Positions 15,949 to 25,497 are shown, counted from the stretch's first letter. The stretch is 64,000 bases of DNA from Natrinema halophilum (GCF_013402815.2 NZ_CP058601.1:1736001-1800000); one strand, 5' to 3'. A program made the numbers and translations. The notes: generated by a model from the letters alone, not told the origin.

Positions 15949-17256
15949 TCAGGCAGAGCGATCGGAGTCGGCAAGTGGATCAGCGGTCGTGATGAGTCCA
16001 CAGGCCTCGAACTCTTCGAGATAGCTTCTGACAAACTCGTAGTCAAGGTCGAACTTGTCGGCAATATCGAAGGCGGTGTGTTCTCCATCGAGGTAGCGCA
16101 GAATTCGGTGGCGAAATTCGTGGATGTTCCCCGTGTCCCTCGCCTCGATCTCGTTGGGATCGATATACAGATCGTACTTCGGATTTGCGAGACTCGGCAT
16201 CCCCTCGAAGGTCCGCATCGGAACGAAGTCCGATTCCAGTACTTCGATTACCCGTTCGAGATACGAACAGTAACGTTCGAGCCGATGCTCCGAGATGATC
16301 TCCGGGTTGTCGAAATGTGTGTGATATTCTTCGTAGGGGAACCGTGTGACAGATACTGTCGGAATCTCGAACCCTGGCGATTCGAAGACTATCTCGTCGT
16401 TGCCGATCTGACTCCGGAATGGCCCTACTTCACCGTCGTCGACAGTCCTATTCAGCACGTAGGTTGCAACCCGGTCGAGCCTTGTCTCGCCGGTAAAAGT
16501 TCGCTGGAGCAGGATTCGGTTATCGTTGCCCGGCATTTCGAGGAAGATTCCGTACTGGACGTCGTCAATCTTGTCGCCGTTTGTAGCAAAATACGCTGCA
16601 GAACCGACCAACTCCTGGACGATGAGAAACGTATACGAATAGGTAAGCGACTCCCGCTGCTGGAGGCGGTTCATCAGCTCACAGCCAACAGCGACCCCGG
16701 CGAGATCGTCATTTGCCATCCCTGTATGATCGAGGTGGGCTGCCAGCAGGATCGTTTCGTCGCGCTGGCCCTCGATGTGGTGTTCGCCCACCAGCATTTC
16801 GTCATCTTCGAACTCTGTTTCGATACAGACCTCGTACGTCTCGCTATCGAGGGAATCGACAGTCTCCTGACGGGCACAGAACCCCCACTCGCTGTCCCAC
16901 GGGCGGTAGTTCTGTCGGAAGTGCCACGGGATCGCATCCGACATCTCCGAGTGGGTGTGAACGTGATCGAGGAGTTCCGACTTCGTGATCGTGGCCTCGA
17001 ATGGCTCAGAGTAGGAGATCAGATGCAGCGGGTGGTCGTCGTAATCAATAATTCGGTCGCCATCGACCGCAACGTACGCGTCATTGACGGACCATTTCTG
17101 TGGAACGACCCACGAATCCCAGATTTCGGTGCCGCTTTCGTAGGCGTGGATATCGAGATTGAGTTTGTACTCGTCTATATAGTCGAGACACTGTTCGTAG
17201 TCATCGGTGACGAATCCGCGATTAGTCAGGTACAACTCTTCGACGAGTTCTTTCAT
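15949..17256 (-). CDS. DUF4910-type aminopeptidase-like protein with C-terminal winged helix
   Basis: 435 residues. The centre resembles M28-type zinc peptidases: LLAAHLDHTGMANDDLAGVAVG supplies His and Asp ligands, then VQELVGSAAYF (Glu-Leu) and HFDNPEIISEHRLERY with a late His. The last 60 residues form a winged helix-like domain (HRILRYLDGEHTAFDIADKFDLDYEFVRSYLEEFEACGLI). Such proteins recur in polysaccharide and modified-sugar gene clusters; their reaction is not known to me and may be hydrolysis of an amide on a sugar rather than a peptide. Its start overlaps the stop of the sulfotransferase (17253-17256), so the two are co-translated, and this tie to sulfation is its main functional clue. 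Confidence 0.75.
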   Translation of the reverse strand: MKELVEELYLTNRGFVTDDYEQCLDYIDEYKLNLDIHAYESGTEIWDSWVVPQKWSVNDAYVAVDGDRIIDYDDHPLHLISYSEPFEATITKSELLDHVHTHSEMSDAIPWHFRQNYRPWDSEWGFCARQETVDSLDSETYEVCIETEFEDDEMLVGEHHIEGQRDETILLAAHLDHTGMANDDLAGVAVGCELMNRLQQRESLTYSYTFLIVQELVGSAAYFATNGDKIDDVQYGIFLEMPGNDNRILLQRTFTGETRLDRVATYVLNRTVDDGEVGPFRSQIGNDEIVFESPGFEIPTVSVTRFPYEEYHTHFDNPEIISEHRLERYCSYLERVIEVLESDFVPMRTFEGMPSLANPKYDLYIDPNEIEARDTGNIHEFRHRILRYLDGEHTAFDIADKFDLDYEFVRSYLEEFEACGLITTADPLADSDRSA

Positions 17257-18470
17257 CGGTTAGTACCTGTAAGTCGTTCGACGGCAGCTCGGCAGTCGGC
17301 CGCAAGCTCCGGTTCGAGAAAGAAACTTCGATGGAGACGGCTGTCGAGACTCGCAAAGAGCTCGTCGTCAGCCTGAAGCAGTCGGTGCCGAGCCTCCTCC
17401 TGACCGAGCGTTCCGGTTGTCTCGGCAGCCGTCGACTCGCCGTCGTATGCCAGTATCCACTCTGCGAGTTCGTCGGTCGGGATGGTGGGCGGATCGAGTA
17501 GCTCCGCGTCGGTGAAGCCCGTCTCTGAGACGTACTTGTGTTCGTAGTCGAACAACGCCATCTCGGAGAAACACAACCGCTCGATGTAGCTGACCACGCG
17601 CTCGTTGAGTTCCTGTTCCCACTTCCGAACCGAATCGGTGTTGAACGACGGCTCTTCATCTTCATACGACGTGTTCTGGATCCATGGCTCGCCGCGGCCG
17701 TCGGTGAATTCGCCAGGGTTTAGGATCGATTTATCGAGTTCAATGTCGAGGAAATCACACATTCGCCGCGACGTTTCCTCCGGCGTCGTGACGAGGTCCT
17801 CGTATCGAACCACGAGCACGTCGTCGGAGAGACGCTCGTCGTGTGTCGCATACTGGTGGGTGAGCAGTGCCAGTTTCCGCCACTGGCGAGCGAGGAACAG
17901 CCACGGATATTTCGCGTCACGGCTATATTTCGAAGCACAGACGGCTCGCGGATCTCGAACCACGAGAACGAATTTGCTGTCAGGAACCGCATCTTTCACC
18001 GCTGGTGCAAATTCTGTCGTCCACACCTCCTTCGTTCCGATCCACGCTTCGTCGCCGGTTCCGTACTGGGCCGGAACTTCCGCAAGTAGTTGCTCAAAGA
18101 CATCCGAGAAGGTATCTCCGGTCGTGTGCTCTGGGCCGAGTGCGTTAGCAATGTAGGGAGAGAACGGTTCACAGTGGTCGACAATACGAGACGCCAGTTC
18201 TTCGGAATCGCGGTCGAAAGTCCTCTCGAACGTGGTTGACTGTATAGCGTCGTACAGACCGAGTGCTTTCTCGTCCGCAAAATATGCACCCAACGGATCG
18301 TAGGGCTCAAAGTCGACGCTTTGCTCGGCGGCGACCGAATCCCGTACTGCATTGTAAAACGGACGAATCGGATCCGAGGCACAGACGATATCTTCGTGTG
18401 TGTCAAGCATCCGAGCTAAAAGCGTCGTTCCGGACCGAAACATTCCAAAAACGAACAAATGGCCCCTCAT
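17253..18470 (-). CDS. PAPS-dependent sulfotransferase
   Basis: 405 residues. The N-terminus FVFGMFRSGTTLLARML (residues 6-22) is the 5'-phosphosulfate loop and VLVVRDPRAVCASKYSRD (around residue 170) is the 3'-phosphate site; VRYEDLVTTPEETSRRMCDFL follows as in carbohydrate sulfotransferases. It should transfer sulfate from PAPS to a sugar of a lipid-linked or protein-linked glycan. Sulfated sugars are established on Halobacterium salinarum S-layer and archaellin glycans. Lack of a signal or membrane segment puts it in the cytosol. It is the promoter-proximal gene of a two-gene operon with the DUF4910 protein, facing sat-cysC. Confidence 0.92.
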   Translation of the reverse strand: MRGHLFVFGMFRSGTTLLARMLDTHEDIVCASDPIRPFYNAVRDSVAAEQSVDFEPYDPLGAYFADEKALGLYDAIQSTTFERTFDRDSEELASRIVDHCEPFSPYIANALGPEHTTGDTFSDVFEQLLAEVPAQYGTGDEAWIGTKEVWTTEFAPAVKDAVPDSKFVLVVRDPRAVCASKYSRDAKYPWLFLARQWRKLALLTHQYATHDERLSDDVLVVRYEDLVTTPEETSRRMCDFLDIELDKSILNPGEFTDGRGEPWIQNTSYEDEEPSFNTDSVRKWEQELNERVVSYIERLCFSEMALFDYEHKYVSETGFTDAELLDPPTIPTDELAEWILAYDGESTAAETTGTLGQEEARHRLLQADDELFASLDSRLHRSFFLEPELAADCRAAVERLTGTNR

Positions 18471-18496
18471 ATATGGTATTTTATACTAATTCAGCT

Positions 18497-18504
18497 CTTA
18501 AAAG
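18497..18504 (-). promoter_or_regulatory. TATA-like element of the sulfotransferase operon
   Basis: On the minus strand cttttaag lies 27-34 nt upstream of the ATG at 18470, fitting a leaderless transcript. Confidence 0.55.
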
Positions 18505-18851
18505 CATTTTGAGATCGGGGCCAGTGTAAACCCAGTTACAAGTAAGGGAAAGCGATGGCTGTTGGAGAATGATATACCATAACTAATTGTAAGATTTTCT
18601 TATCTAATTTCCAGTTATCACCATAGAAAGTCGGCAGCTCGTCTCCAGACGATCGCTACAAAACATCGTCAATCCAACATATTCGGCTCAATCGTCGAAT
18701 AATGAGTCAAACGACCCAAGGAGGCGGGTGATTCAGAATTTTGTTAATTACTGTTTGTGACCGTGTGAAACTGCCAGGCATTCAGGACATTATAATGTAG
18801 GACGGTTCACATTGTCGATGAGTTTATCAACTATTTTTATAATTTCATGTT
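18505..18851. other. AT-rich intergenic stretch
   Basis: Clearly lower GC than the flanking genes, with no open frame of interest. A TATA-like tttttataattt at 18833 precedes the broken amidotransferase. Nothing else is seen. Confidence 0.5.
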
Positions 18852-19961
18852 ATGGACTACTACAGACGTTGTGTATATCCAAGAAATACACAACCGACTA
18901 TAGAGTTCGATGATACGAGTGTATGTTCGGGTTGCCGATGGGAAGAACACAAACACAAAATTGACTGGGAAGCCCGCGAAGTCCGACTCAGAGAAATCCT
19001 CGAGGAATACAAACAGATCGCAGACAAACGAAACAACGAATACGATTGTATTGTCGGCGTGTCAGGTGGAAAAGACAGCCACTAGATCGTATATACGCTC
19101 ACCGAAAAATACGACATGAACCCGCTTCTCGTCACGTACAATCATGGATACAATTCGGAAGTTGGCCTCCGAAACCTGCGTAATTTAGTTAGGCAATCCA
19201 ACTGCGATCTGATTCGGTGTACGTCGAAACCGGACACTGTTCGGGAGATCAGTCGGTATATGCTGAAAGAAGACGGTGATATTACGTGGCCGTACCACGC
19301 GGGATTAACGGCATTCCCATTGCAGATTGCGATCAAAAACGACATGCCACTCCAGATATTCGGCGAAGGTCAGACACCACCAGAGGAGCTACAGCTGGAC
19401 GATCTGGATGCGTTGCCTGAAGTGAGTTCGGAGACGATAGAGAACCGTCTTCACGGCCAGAGGCCGAAGAAATGCTCGACAATCCTTACGTCGATGTAAC
19501 CATAACGACCTGTCTCCGTACATCGTGCCAGCCGAGGCGGAATTCGAATCTGTCGGGTTCAGATGGATTTATCTCGGCAGCTATATCAAGTGGGACAAGT
19601 TGAAACAGACCCGACTCCTTGTCAAAGAGTATGACTTCGAGATGAACCGAACAAACGTGAACGTACCTTCAACCAGTACGAACATATCGACAATCATACG
19701 AACGTAGTACACGGCTATCTAAAATTCCTGAAATACGGATACGGACGTGCAACCGATCACGCTCACCATGAAGTGACTGCAGGTCGGATGTCACGCGAGG
19801 AGGCGATTGATCTCGTCGAACAATGGGATCCAATCCGGCAAGACAGTCTCGATTTCTATCTCGACTACCTTGAGATCACTGAAGAGGAGTTCATGGACGC
19901 CATCGAACCGATGCGTGACGAGCGAATATGGGAAAAACAGGACAGAGTGGCAACGAACTGA
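18852..19961 (+). pseudogene. Broken N-acetyl sugar amidotransferase (WbpG/PseA type)
   Basis: The N-terminus reads RRCVYPRNTQPTIEFDD...CSGCRWEE with the zinc-type cysteines, followed by the PP-loop CIVGVSGGKDS. An in-frame TAG at 19083 directly follows, and the same frame resumes with YDMNPLLVTYNHGYNSEVG. Frame is lost near 19450; other frames then carry SVGFRWIYLGSYIKWDKLKQ and, after another shift, GRMSREEAIDLVEQWDP to the stop at 19961. Intact homologues make acetamidino-type modifications of sugars, or supply amide nitrogen, during O-antigen and glycan synthesis. At least one nonsense change and two frameshifts make it non-functional unless sequencing error is involved. The low GC suggests it was acquired with this part of the island. 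Confidence 0.85.
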
Positions 19962-20308
19962 CTCCATCGGACATCACAAAGACGACGCAGGTGTCGATGA
20001 TGTTCGGTTGAACCTTGTTCCGCCGGAAGACCGGACGTTCGGTGAGAACAATACAGGGTTCTATTACTCTGAGGAGTTAGAACCAAAACAATCAGACAAT
20101 CCCCTTCGTTACACTTGAGGACAACTCGACGTTCACTATCTTTTAAACAGTGGTTCGATGATCAACGATCAAATCCGGACAAGGATGCCAAACACCACGT
20201 AAGAAATTGACTCGCGAGATACTCCATTGGAATAATCGACCAAGATGCATATTTGCGTGCAAACAAGCAGAGGTATGCCAAACATTAAAATAAACGAAAC
20301 GACAGTTC
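19962..20308. other. Intergenic stretch with an unidentified coding-like fragment
   Basis: Frame 1 between about 19985 and 20118 reads DDVRLNLVPPEDRTFGENN and NTGFYYSEELEPKQSDN, which looks like old coding sequence but matches no family I know. The remainder is AT-rich with no gene. Confidence 0.35.
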
Positions 20309-20896
20309 TCATTCCGGCTGTTTGTTCAGACATTTGGAATAGGTGTATGTCGGATTCGGCCAGCTAAGGGCTTCGAGGAAGGACAGGATGACGATAATAG
20401 CAGCATTCGGATACCGTTGCCAGCCGGCCATCGTCGGATCATCGCCGTTGTGCAACCGACGATATGAACGAGTAAATTCGTTGTAGTAGTCGGTTCGCTG
20501 AACCGTATCAAACGATTCTTGAAGTCGACTTGCGATCGCCGCCGTTGGAGCATCGTTTGCGAGTTGAAGCAGGAGGCAGCCACCGGGAGTAAGATAATCC
20601 AAGAACAGCTCAAGCACCGGTAGCCGATCGTCAGGAGCAAGGTGTGAAAACGTGTGGGTGGAGACGATCATGCCGATTGAATCCTTCTGAAAGATTGGTC
20701 GGTGAATATCCGCATGGATCGCAGTGTAGTTCGGATCAGTGGCGAAATCCGCCTTTCCCTGACGGAGCCGGTCACGATCGATATCAACTCCGACGTACTG
20801 GTCGGAGCAGAAATATTCGGCATTGGCAAAATGCGAACTCGAGATATCGACTGCGATGTCGAATTTATCACTGTATACTCTGATATCATCGATCAA
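20309..20896 (-). CDS. SAM-dependent methyltransferase, possibly 5'-truncated
   Basis: 195 residues. Class I methyltransferase features are DIAVDISSSHFANAEYF (motif I area), YVGVDIDRDRL (acidic residue after strand 2), IHADIHRPIFQKDSIGMIVSTHTFSHL and LDYLTPGGCLLLQ. The only in-frame start is TTG at 20896. In-frame codons upstream, back to a TAG, encode GNCLFNKVGLHYARTYLHSK, which looks like genuine conserved N-terminus but has no ATG or GTG, so the gene may have lost its start. It probably methylates a sugar or lipid-linked intermediate. Neighbours are a surface-carbohydrate glycosyltransferase and the broken amidotransferase. Confidence 0.65.
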   Translation of the reverse strand: MIDDIRVYSDKFDIAVDISSSHFANAEYFCSDQYVGVDIDRDRLRQGKADFATDPNYTAIHADIHRPIFQKDSIGMIVSTHTFSHLAPDDRLPVLELFLDYLTPGGCLLLQLANDAPTAAIASRLQESFDTVQRTDYYNEFTRSYRRLHNGDDPTMAGWQRYPNAAIIVILSFLEALSWPNPTYTYSKCLNKQPE

Positions 20897-21027
20897 TTTT
20901 GAATGGAGATACGTCCGGGCGTAATGAAGCCCGACTTTGTTGAAAAGGCAGTTCCCGAGCTTTTCCTAAAAGCGTGTCCGTCAATTCACTGGCACTCTAT
21001 GGAGATAATTATGTGTACCGATGATGT

Positions 21028-22371
21028 CTACCGACTACAATGGAGTCGAAAGCCATTGACCATGTAAGGGAGGCGTTCGACTTGCAAGCCAGCCGGTTTG
21101 ATGTCCTCAACGAATCGGTTGACCATAGACTCAACCTCCGCAGTTGAGGTGTAGGGGAATTTGTGCCGGTCCTCCCCACGGAGCCGCTTTACGTATAGGT
21201 CTTCAAACCGTTTCGATCCAACTGTCCGGACGAGTGCCCGCCGGAGACGGAGTTTGTTGTCGACTGGCAGTGGCGTTCGGTCGGCCTCAGTGGCTGTTAA
21301 CGAGTCGACGATGTCAGCGATACGCTCGGCCGATAGATAATCAATATTATCGATATGGCGTCGTATCTTTGACTTTGGAGTACTGCCTAGAGCGAACGAT
21401 ACCTCACTGGAGAGATAGCCCTGTATCGAATCACACACTTCAGATGCGGTCTCACATCGTTCGCTAACTTCGTTTGGAAGGGACGATGCCTCTAAGCCAT
21501 CAGGGACGTATGCAATTACAGGGGTATTAAGTAACGCCGAGGTAACGCCCGTCGTGCAACTGTTGTGGACGACAGTCTCGGCTGCCACTATCCACGGTCG
21601 AACTTCGAATCGGTCCTCGACGTGGACATTGTCATATGCATATAGGCTATTTTCGTAAAACGATGGGTTTTCGCCCGGATGTGGCCTGACGATTATATTC
21701 TTTTCTGGGAGATTTTCTGCCGTTTCAGCAATTAGACGTACGAATTCTGCAAATATTTTTGTCTGTGTTTTTAGAGACTTCATCGCACGCTTCCAGACTG
21801 GATGATCTTCATCGAAATTAGAAGCCATCTCTTTGACCGTTTTCTGCCCATTTGTCCTCGAAAAGTTCGCATTGAACAGAATAAACTCCCCATACTGCTC
21901 GTTGAGTTGAGTAGCACTCTGGTCGTAGAACGTTCGGTGTGGCTCTTGTAACAGATCGAATCGGGGATTGCCGGTTATTTCGACACGTGTATCGGGTGAT
22001 TCTCTTTGAACGACCTCTTTGGCTACACCACCCCACGCACAGTAACAGTCCGCGTGTGTGAGTGTCTCAGGATCCTGTGCTTTCGCGAACTCCTCGGAGC
22101 CAGGAAACGCTGAACCTTCCGTTTCGAGAATGACCGTCTTGATCCCTCTCTCACTGAGTCGTCGTAATCGGTCTTCGTGGTCTCTCGAACCAGTTTCGAA
22201 GTATATGTCCGGATCAATCCCGTCGAGAGCGGTGTGCTGGATTTTGTTGCCGAGATACACATCATACCCTCGGCCAGCAAGTACTACTGCCAAAAATAGC
22301 TTCCCAGACAGTTCGCGGGACTTGATCTCGACTGGCAGAAGTATTTTCTGAGATTTGTTATCTGAAATCAT
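21028..22371 (-). CDS. Surface-carbohydrate biosynthesis protein (CDP-glycerol/capsule glycosyltransferase-like)
   Basis: 447 residues. The N-terminus KILLPVEIKSRELSGKLFLAVVLAGRGYDVYLG resembles the surface carbohydrate biosynthesis (SurB-like) family. ITGNPRFDLL, IIVRPHPGENPSFYE and a later HNSCTTGVTSALLNTPVIAY follow, the donor-binding elements of GT-B fold enzymes of the CDP-glycerol/KdtA/Kps kind. No membrane segment is seen. It probably adds a sugar or polyol phosphate to a glycan at the cytosolic face; donor unknown. ATG at 22371 follows an AT-rich 237-bp intergenic region that it shares divergently with the GT2 gene at 22609. Confidence 0.75.
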   Translation of the reverse strand: MISDNKSQKILLPVEIKSRELSGKLFLAVVLAGRGYDVYLGNKIQHTALDGIDPDIYFETGSRDHEDRLRRLSERGIKTVILETEGSAFPGSEEFAKAQDPETLTHADCYCAWGGVAKEVVQRESPDTRVEITGNPRFDLLQEPHRTFYDQSATQLNEQYGEFILFNANFSRTNGQKTVKEMASNFDEDHPVWKRAMKSLKTQTKIFAEFVRLIAETAENLPEKNIIVRPHPGENPSFYENSLYAYDNVHVEDRFEVRPWIVAAETVVHNSCTTGVTSALLNTPVIAYVPDGLEASSLPNEVSERCETASEVCDSIQGYLSSEVSFALGSTPKSKIRRHIDNIDYLSAERIADIVDSLTATEADRTPLPVDNKLRLRRALVRTVGSKRFEDLYVKRLRGEDRHKFPYTSTAEVESMVNRFVEDIKPAGLQVERLPYMVNGFRLHCSR

Positions 22372-22577
22372 ATTATTACGTCACAGTGAATCGGTTCCTC
22401 TTCTGGAAGGAGCGAGATATACACAAAGAAACCTTTTGGTAAAGAGCTGGTATCATTCCACCGAGACTGTACTGCAACGCGTACATGTCGAACTCTGATA
22501 GTGGTGTATCTATAAAAACTTCGAAGGATAATGCGACAGTCGCCGTTCAAGTAGTGGGATTCATCGGGTAGACAACG

Positions 22578-22585
22578 TATTTATT
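22578..22585 (+). promoter_or_regulatory. TATA-like element for the 22609 glycosyltransferase
   Basis: tatttatt lies 24-31 nt before the ATG, the leaderless position. Confidence 0.5.
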
Positions 22586-22608
22586 GGCAACTATTCCAAA
22601 CGCCACGT

Positions 22609-23520
22609 ATGGTACAGTATTCGATCGCAGTCTGCAACTATAATATGGTCGATACCATCGAGGAGTCGCTCCGGTCGATGGCCGACCAAGTCGACCCCGA
22701 GGCAGTCGAGGTGGTCGTCGTCGACGGAGGATCGACCGACGGCAGCCGAGACGTGCTCCGGGAGTTGGCCGAGGAGTATTCACACGTTCGGGCCGTCCTC
22801 GACCGGAGCGACGAGTGCAACTGGCTCGGCGGCGACCGGAACATTTCGTTTCAGGAGTCTCGTGGCGAGTACGTCCTCGAGTCGATGGACACTGACGACT
22901 ACTACTTCGATGGCATCGTCGACGACTTTCTACGGATCTACCACGCCGTTGAGCGGAACCGTGACGGCGAGTTTTTCTTTTCGGGACGCGGCATCAACGT
23001 CGCACCACGGTCGTTGCTCCTGAACGTTCCGTACTATGATCTCGGGGGAGCCGAAGACCGCGACCTGTGGCGTCGCCTATACGCCCGCGACGCACTGGTG
23101 TGGTTCGACCACGGACAGGTCGCCCGGTCGCTCGGGTACGACTTCGACCTGCGCGGGGAGATAAGCCGCGACATCCATGGGAAGGTCTGTGACTTCCAGT
23201 CGGGTATTTCGTTTCCCTCCGCGCTCCGGTGGGCGCTAGCCCACGAGAAACTCGGCGTATTCGAACGCGACAGATCACTGCCCGCCGAGGTCGCCAAACG
23301 GCTCTATGATCTGGTGACGCTACCGTACGCCTACCTGAAAGCCGCCGGGAAGGTGCGCCACGAAGCCCCATCCGAGTTTCGATGCAAGGGCGCGCTCGAA
23401 CGAAAGATCGTCGAGACGCGAAAAACACTCCCCGAACTCGAAGCAGCGTATGGGTTCGAAATAGACCGCGAATCGTTCAGCGAGGCTGGGTATGAGGCAT
23501 TTGTCGAGTATGGGAAGTGA
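22609..23520 (+). CDS. Family 2 glycosyltransferase
   Basis: 303 residues. The N-terminus YSIAVCNYNMVDTIEESLRSM and VEVVVVDGGSTDGSRDVL form the nucleotide-sugar binding half of the GT-A fold. ECNWLGGDRNISFQESRGEYVLESMDTDDYY carries the DTDD metal motif. The remainder is family-variable with no membrane segment. It probably extends the lipid-linked glycan. It is transcribed alone from its own promoter and converges with the large sulfatase-fold gene. High GC and acidic composition are in line with the core of the island, unlike the AT-rich gene downstream. Confidence 0.88.
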   Translation: MVQYSIAVCNYNMVDTIEESLRSMADQVDPEAVEVVVVDGGSTDGSRDVLRELAEEYSHVRAVLDRSDECNWLGGDRNISFQESRGEYVLESMDTDDYYFDGIVDDFLRIYHAVERNRDGEFFFSGRGINVAPRSLLLNVPYYDLGGAEDRDLWRRLYARDALVWFDHGQVARSLGYDFDLRGEISRDIHGKVCDFQSGISFPSALRWALAHEKLGVFERDRSLPAEVAKRLYDLVTLPYAYLKAAGKVRHEAPSEFRCKGALERKIVETRKTLPELEAAYGFEIDRESFSEAGYEAFVEYGK

Positions 23521-23552
23521 TTGCCAAACCCAGTCAGGACGAATCCAATTCA

Positions 23553-25466
23553 CTATTTATATCCGAGATGTTTAAGCCGTTGTTCGACCTCCCCCGATGT
23601 CTGCACCTCCTCATTAGGAGTAGATGAAAGTATAGCTCTATGTGTGCTGATATGGTTCTCAATGAGGTCTTCAATTTCTTTCACCAGATATTGTGGTGGA
23701 CAGGTGTTGTTTAAAGGTTCTCCAGAAACTCTGGAAGAGGTGTCATAATAACGCACATCAATTGGCCCATTTTCTACTTGAGATTTGGTCGGGTATTCTG
23801 GATAGTTATCATTGTATGTGTATACAGCTTTTACTGAATCTTTCTCGAGCGAAATAGTATACCAGTCTGGGCGCACGCGCTCGGTAATGCGAGGCATATC
23901 TGCTTTTGAAGTATTCTGCCAAGCAACACCATCAGATTGTTTTGGCGGATCTTCGCCAACAAGTTCTGCGATGGTTGGGAGAAAATCAATTATATCAGCC
24001 TCATCTGGAATATTGATATCAGTGTCATCTGGTGGTTTGATTATCATGCCTGGACGGATATTCGCATCTGTGACACTGTTATGTCCAGCAAACTCTCGCT
24101 CAAGGAAGTCTTCGCCGTGGTCTCCAGTTATTATTAGGAACGATTCAGAGTATAAACCAATATGTTTTAGATAGTTAATTAATCGATTGATCTGGTTCGC
24201 TGCATAACTGACAGACTGATAATAGTAGGATTTAATCAAGTTGATTTCATCGTCAGACATTTTTGGAGGGTTTTCAATTACTTCGAGATAATTATCGACA
24301 CTCCGGTAAGAATTTAGAGTTTCTAACGTGTCAAAATCAACTGGTGAAATCTTAGAAGAAACGGTAGGGAGGTATGGATAGTGGGGGTCAAACAAATGAA
24401 GAAAATAGAACAACCGTTTCGAGTTTTCTTCGTGGTCCCTATCTAACCATTGAATCACCTGATCGACGATATCTGCGCCGTCATAATTTGAGTTATTCCA
24501 AGAAATTGGTTTGTATGCGTATCTATGCATACCTCGTCCGAATCCATATTCAACACCTGTTTTGTCTTTTGTTACGCAACCCGAACACTTATACATATTG
24601 TCACTAAGTATTTCAGGTATTGTAACTAGGTCGGGATGTATTCCGTACTGTCCTTTATTTTCTGACCCAGTCCCAACATATCCATGTACGCCTGGGTGTA
24701 CTCCAGTGAACATAGATGCATGTGCTGGTCGGGTCCAGTGTCCCTGTGTACGTGGCTCGCTCGGTATTACTGCATCATCTCCTAGTAACTCCAGTACCGG
24801 CTCAAACTTATCGAGGGCATCATAGCGAAACGTATCAACCGAGATTAAAAATATAGGTGTTCCGTCTTGACCACGTGGTACGGGCAAAGAAAGTTGAGGG
24901 TTTTGATTTGCTTTCCAGTCATACTGTCTGATTTTCTCCGGAAGCACAAACAAACTGCCGACATCGTTCGAAATTTCTTTACGAAGTGTGATATGCGCCT
25001 CTATTGCAGGTTCTGAAACAGAGATTGATACTGGCAGGGTATTTCCCTCATGAAGAGGGGCATCCTGTATATTATATTCTACTGATTTTTCTGAGGTTTG
25101 GCCATTGGGATGAGTAAATATAGCTTCAAGTAATATAGCATCTGCATTTATGATATCAACTATTTCAGCATCTACCCGATTAAACTCTTCTGGAGGGGCT
25201 ATTGAGACAGATTGCTCTCCATTGGAGTGTGTGAATATTGGATAGAGGTCCTTTTTGGTCTGTAGGCTTCTCCTTACTGCAAAATATTCATCATCGGGTC
25301 TTGGCTCAACTCTCACATAGCATTTCGGGCTATTACTTCTGATCCATGAAGGAGCGTATACTCTATCATTTATTTCACGGAAATCAGATGGTGAAAGTGA
25401 CCGTTCAATACCATCTCGAGTATGTCTAGCCCCCCATTTTAGTAAGTGTATAAGACTTCCGACCAT
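23553..25466 (-). CDS. Large sulfatase-fold protein with extra N-terminal domain, Thr-type
   Basis: 637 residues. Roughly the first 200 have no recognised domain. The AP-superfamily part starts at TPIFLISVDTFRYDAL (metal Asp), with GHWTRPAHASMFTGVHPGVHGYVG (Thr at the formylglycine position), ITGDHGEDFLEREFAGHNS (second metal site) and a tail ending RLKHLGYK. The ATG at 25466 is preferred to a TTG nine bases upstream, and the TATA-like tract lies 16-31 nt before it. Codon use and GC are much lower than in the neighbours, and the protein is less acidic, both signs of recent transfer. It may desulfate or otherwise modify a glycan; the substrate is unknown. Confidence 0.8.
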   Translation of the reverse strand: MVGSLIHLLKWGARHTRDGIERSLSPSDFREINDRVYAPSWIRSNSPKCYVRVEPRPDDEYFAVRRSLQTKKDLYPIFTHSNGEQSVSIAPPEEFNRVDAEIVDIINADAILLEAIFTHPNGQTSEKSVEYNIQDAPLHEGNTLPVSISVSEPAIEAHITLRKEISNDVGSLFVLPEKIRQYDWKANQNPQLSLPVPRGQDGTPIFLISVDTFRYDALDKFEPVLELLGDDAVIPSEPRTQGHWTRPAHASMFTGVHPGVHGYVGTGSENKGQYGIHPDLVTIPEILSDNMYKCSGCVTKDKTGVEYGFGRGMHRYAYKPISWNNSNYDGADIVDQVIQWLDRDHEENSKRLFYFLHLFDPHYPYLPTVSSKISPVDFDTLETLNSYRSVDNYLEVIENPPKMSDDEINLIKSYYYQSVSYAANQINRLINYLKHIGLYSESFLIITGDHGEDFLEREFAGHNSVTDANIRPGMIIKPPDDTDINIPDEADIIDFLPTIAELVGEDPPKQSDGVAWQNTSKADMPRITERVRPDWYTISLEKDSVKAVYTYNDNYPEYPTKSQVENGPIDVRYYDTSSRVSGEPLNNTCPPQYLVKEIEDLIENHISTHRAILSSTPNEEVQTSGEVEQRLKHLGYK

Positions 25467-25481
25467 TGGAAGCAATTCTCT

Positions 25482-25497
25482 CTTAAAAATATAAAAA
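25482..25497 (-). promoter_or_regulatory. TATA-like tract for the 25466 gene
   Basis: The plus strand cttaaaaatataaaaa gives an A/T-rich element 16-31 nt upstream of the minus-strand ATG. Confidence 0.45.

Noticed and set aside
16078-17376. 432-codon plus-strand frame opposite the DUF4910 gene
   Set aside because: The minus-strand protein has a zinc-site pattern and a coupled start with the sulfotransferase; the plus frame has none.
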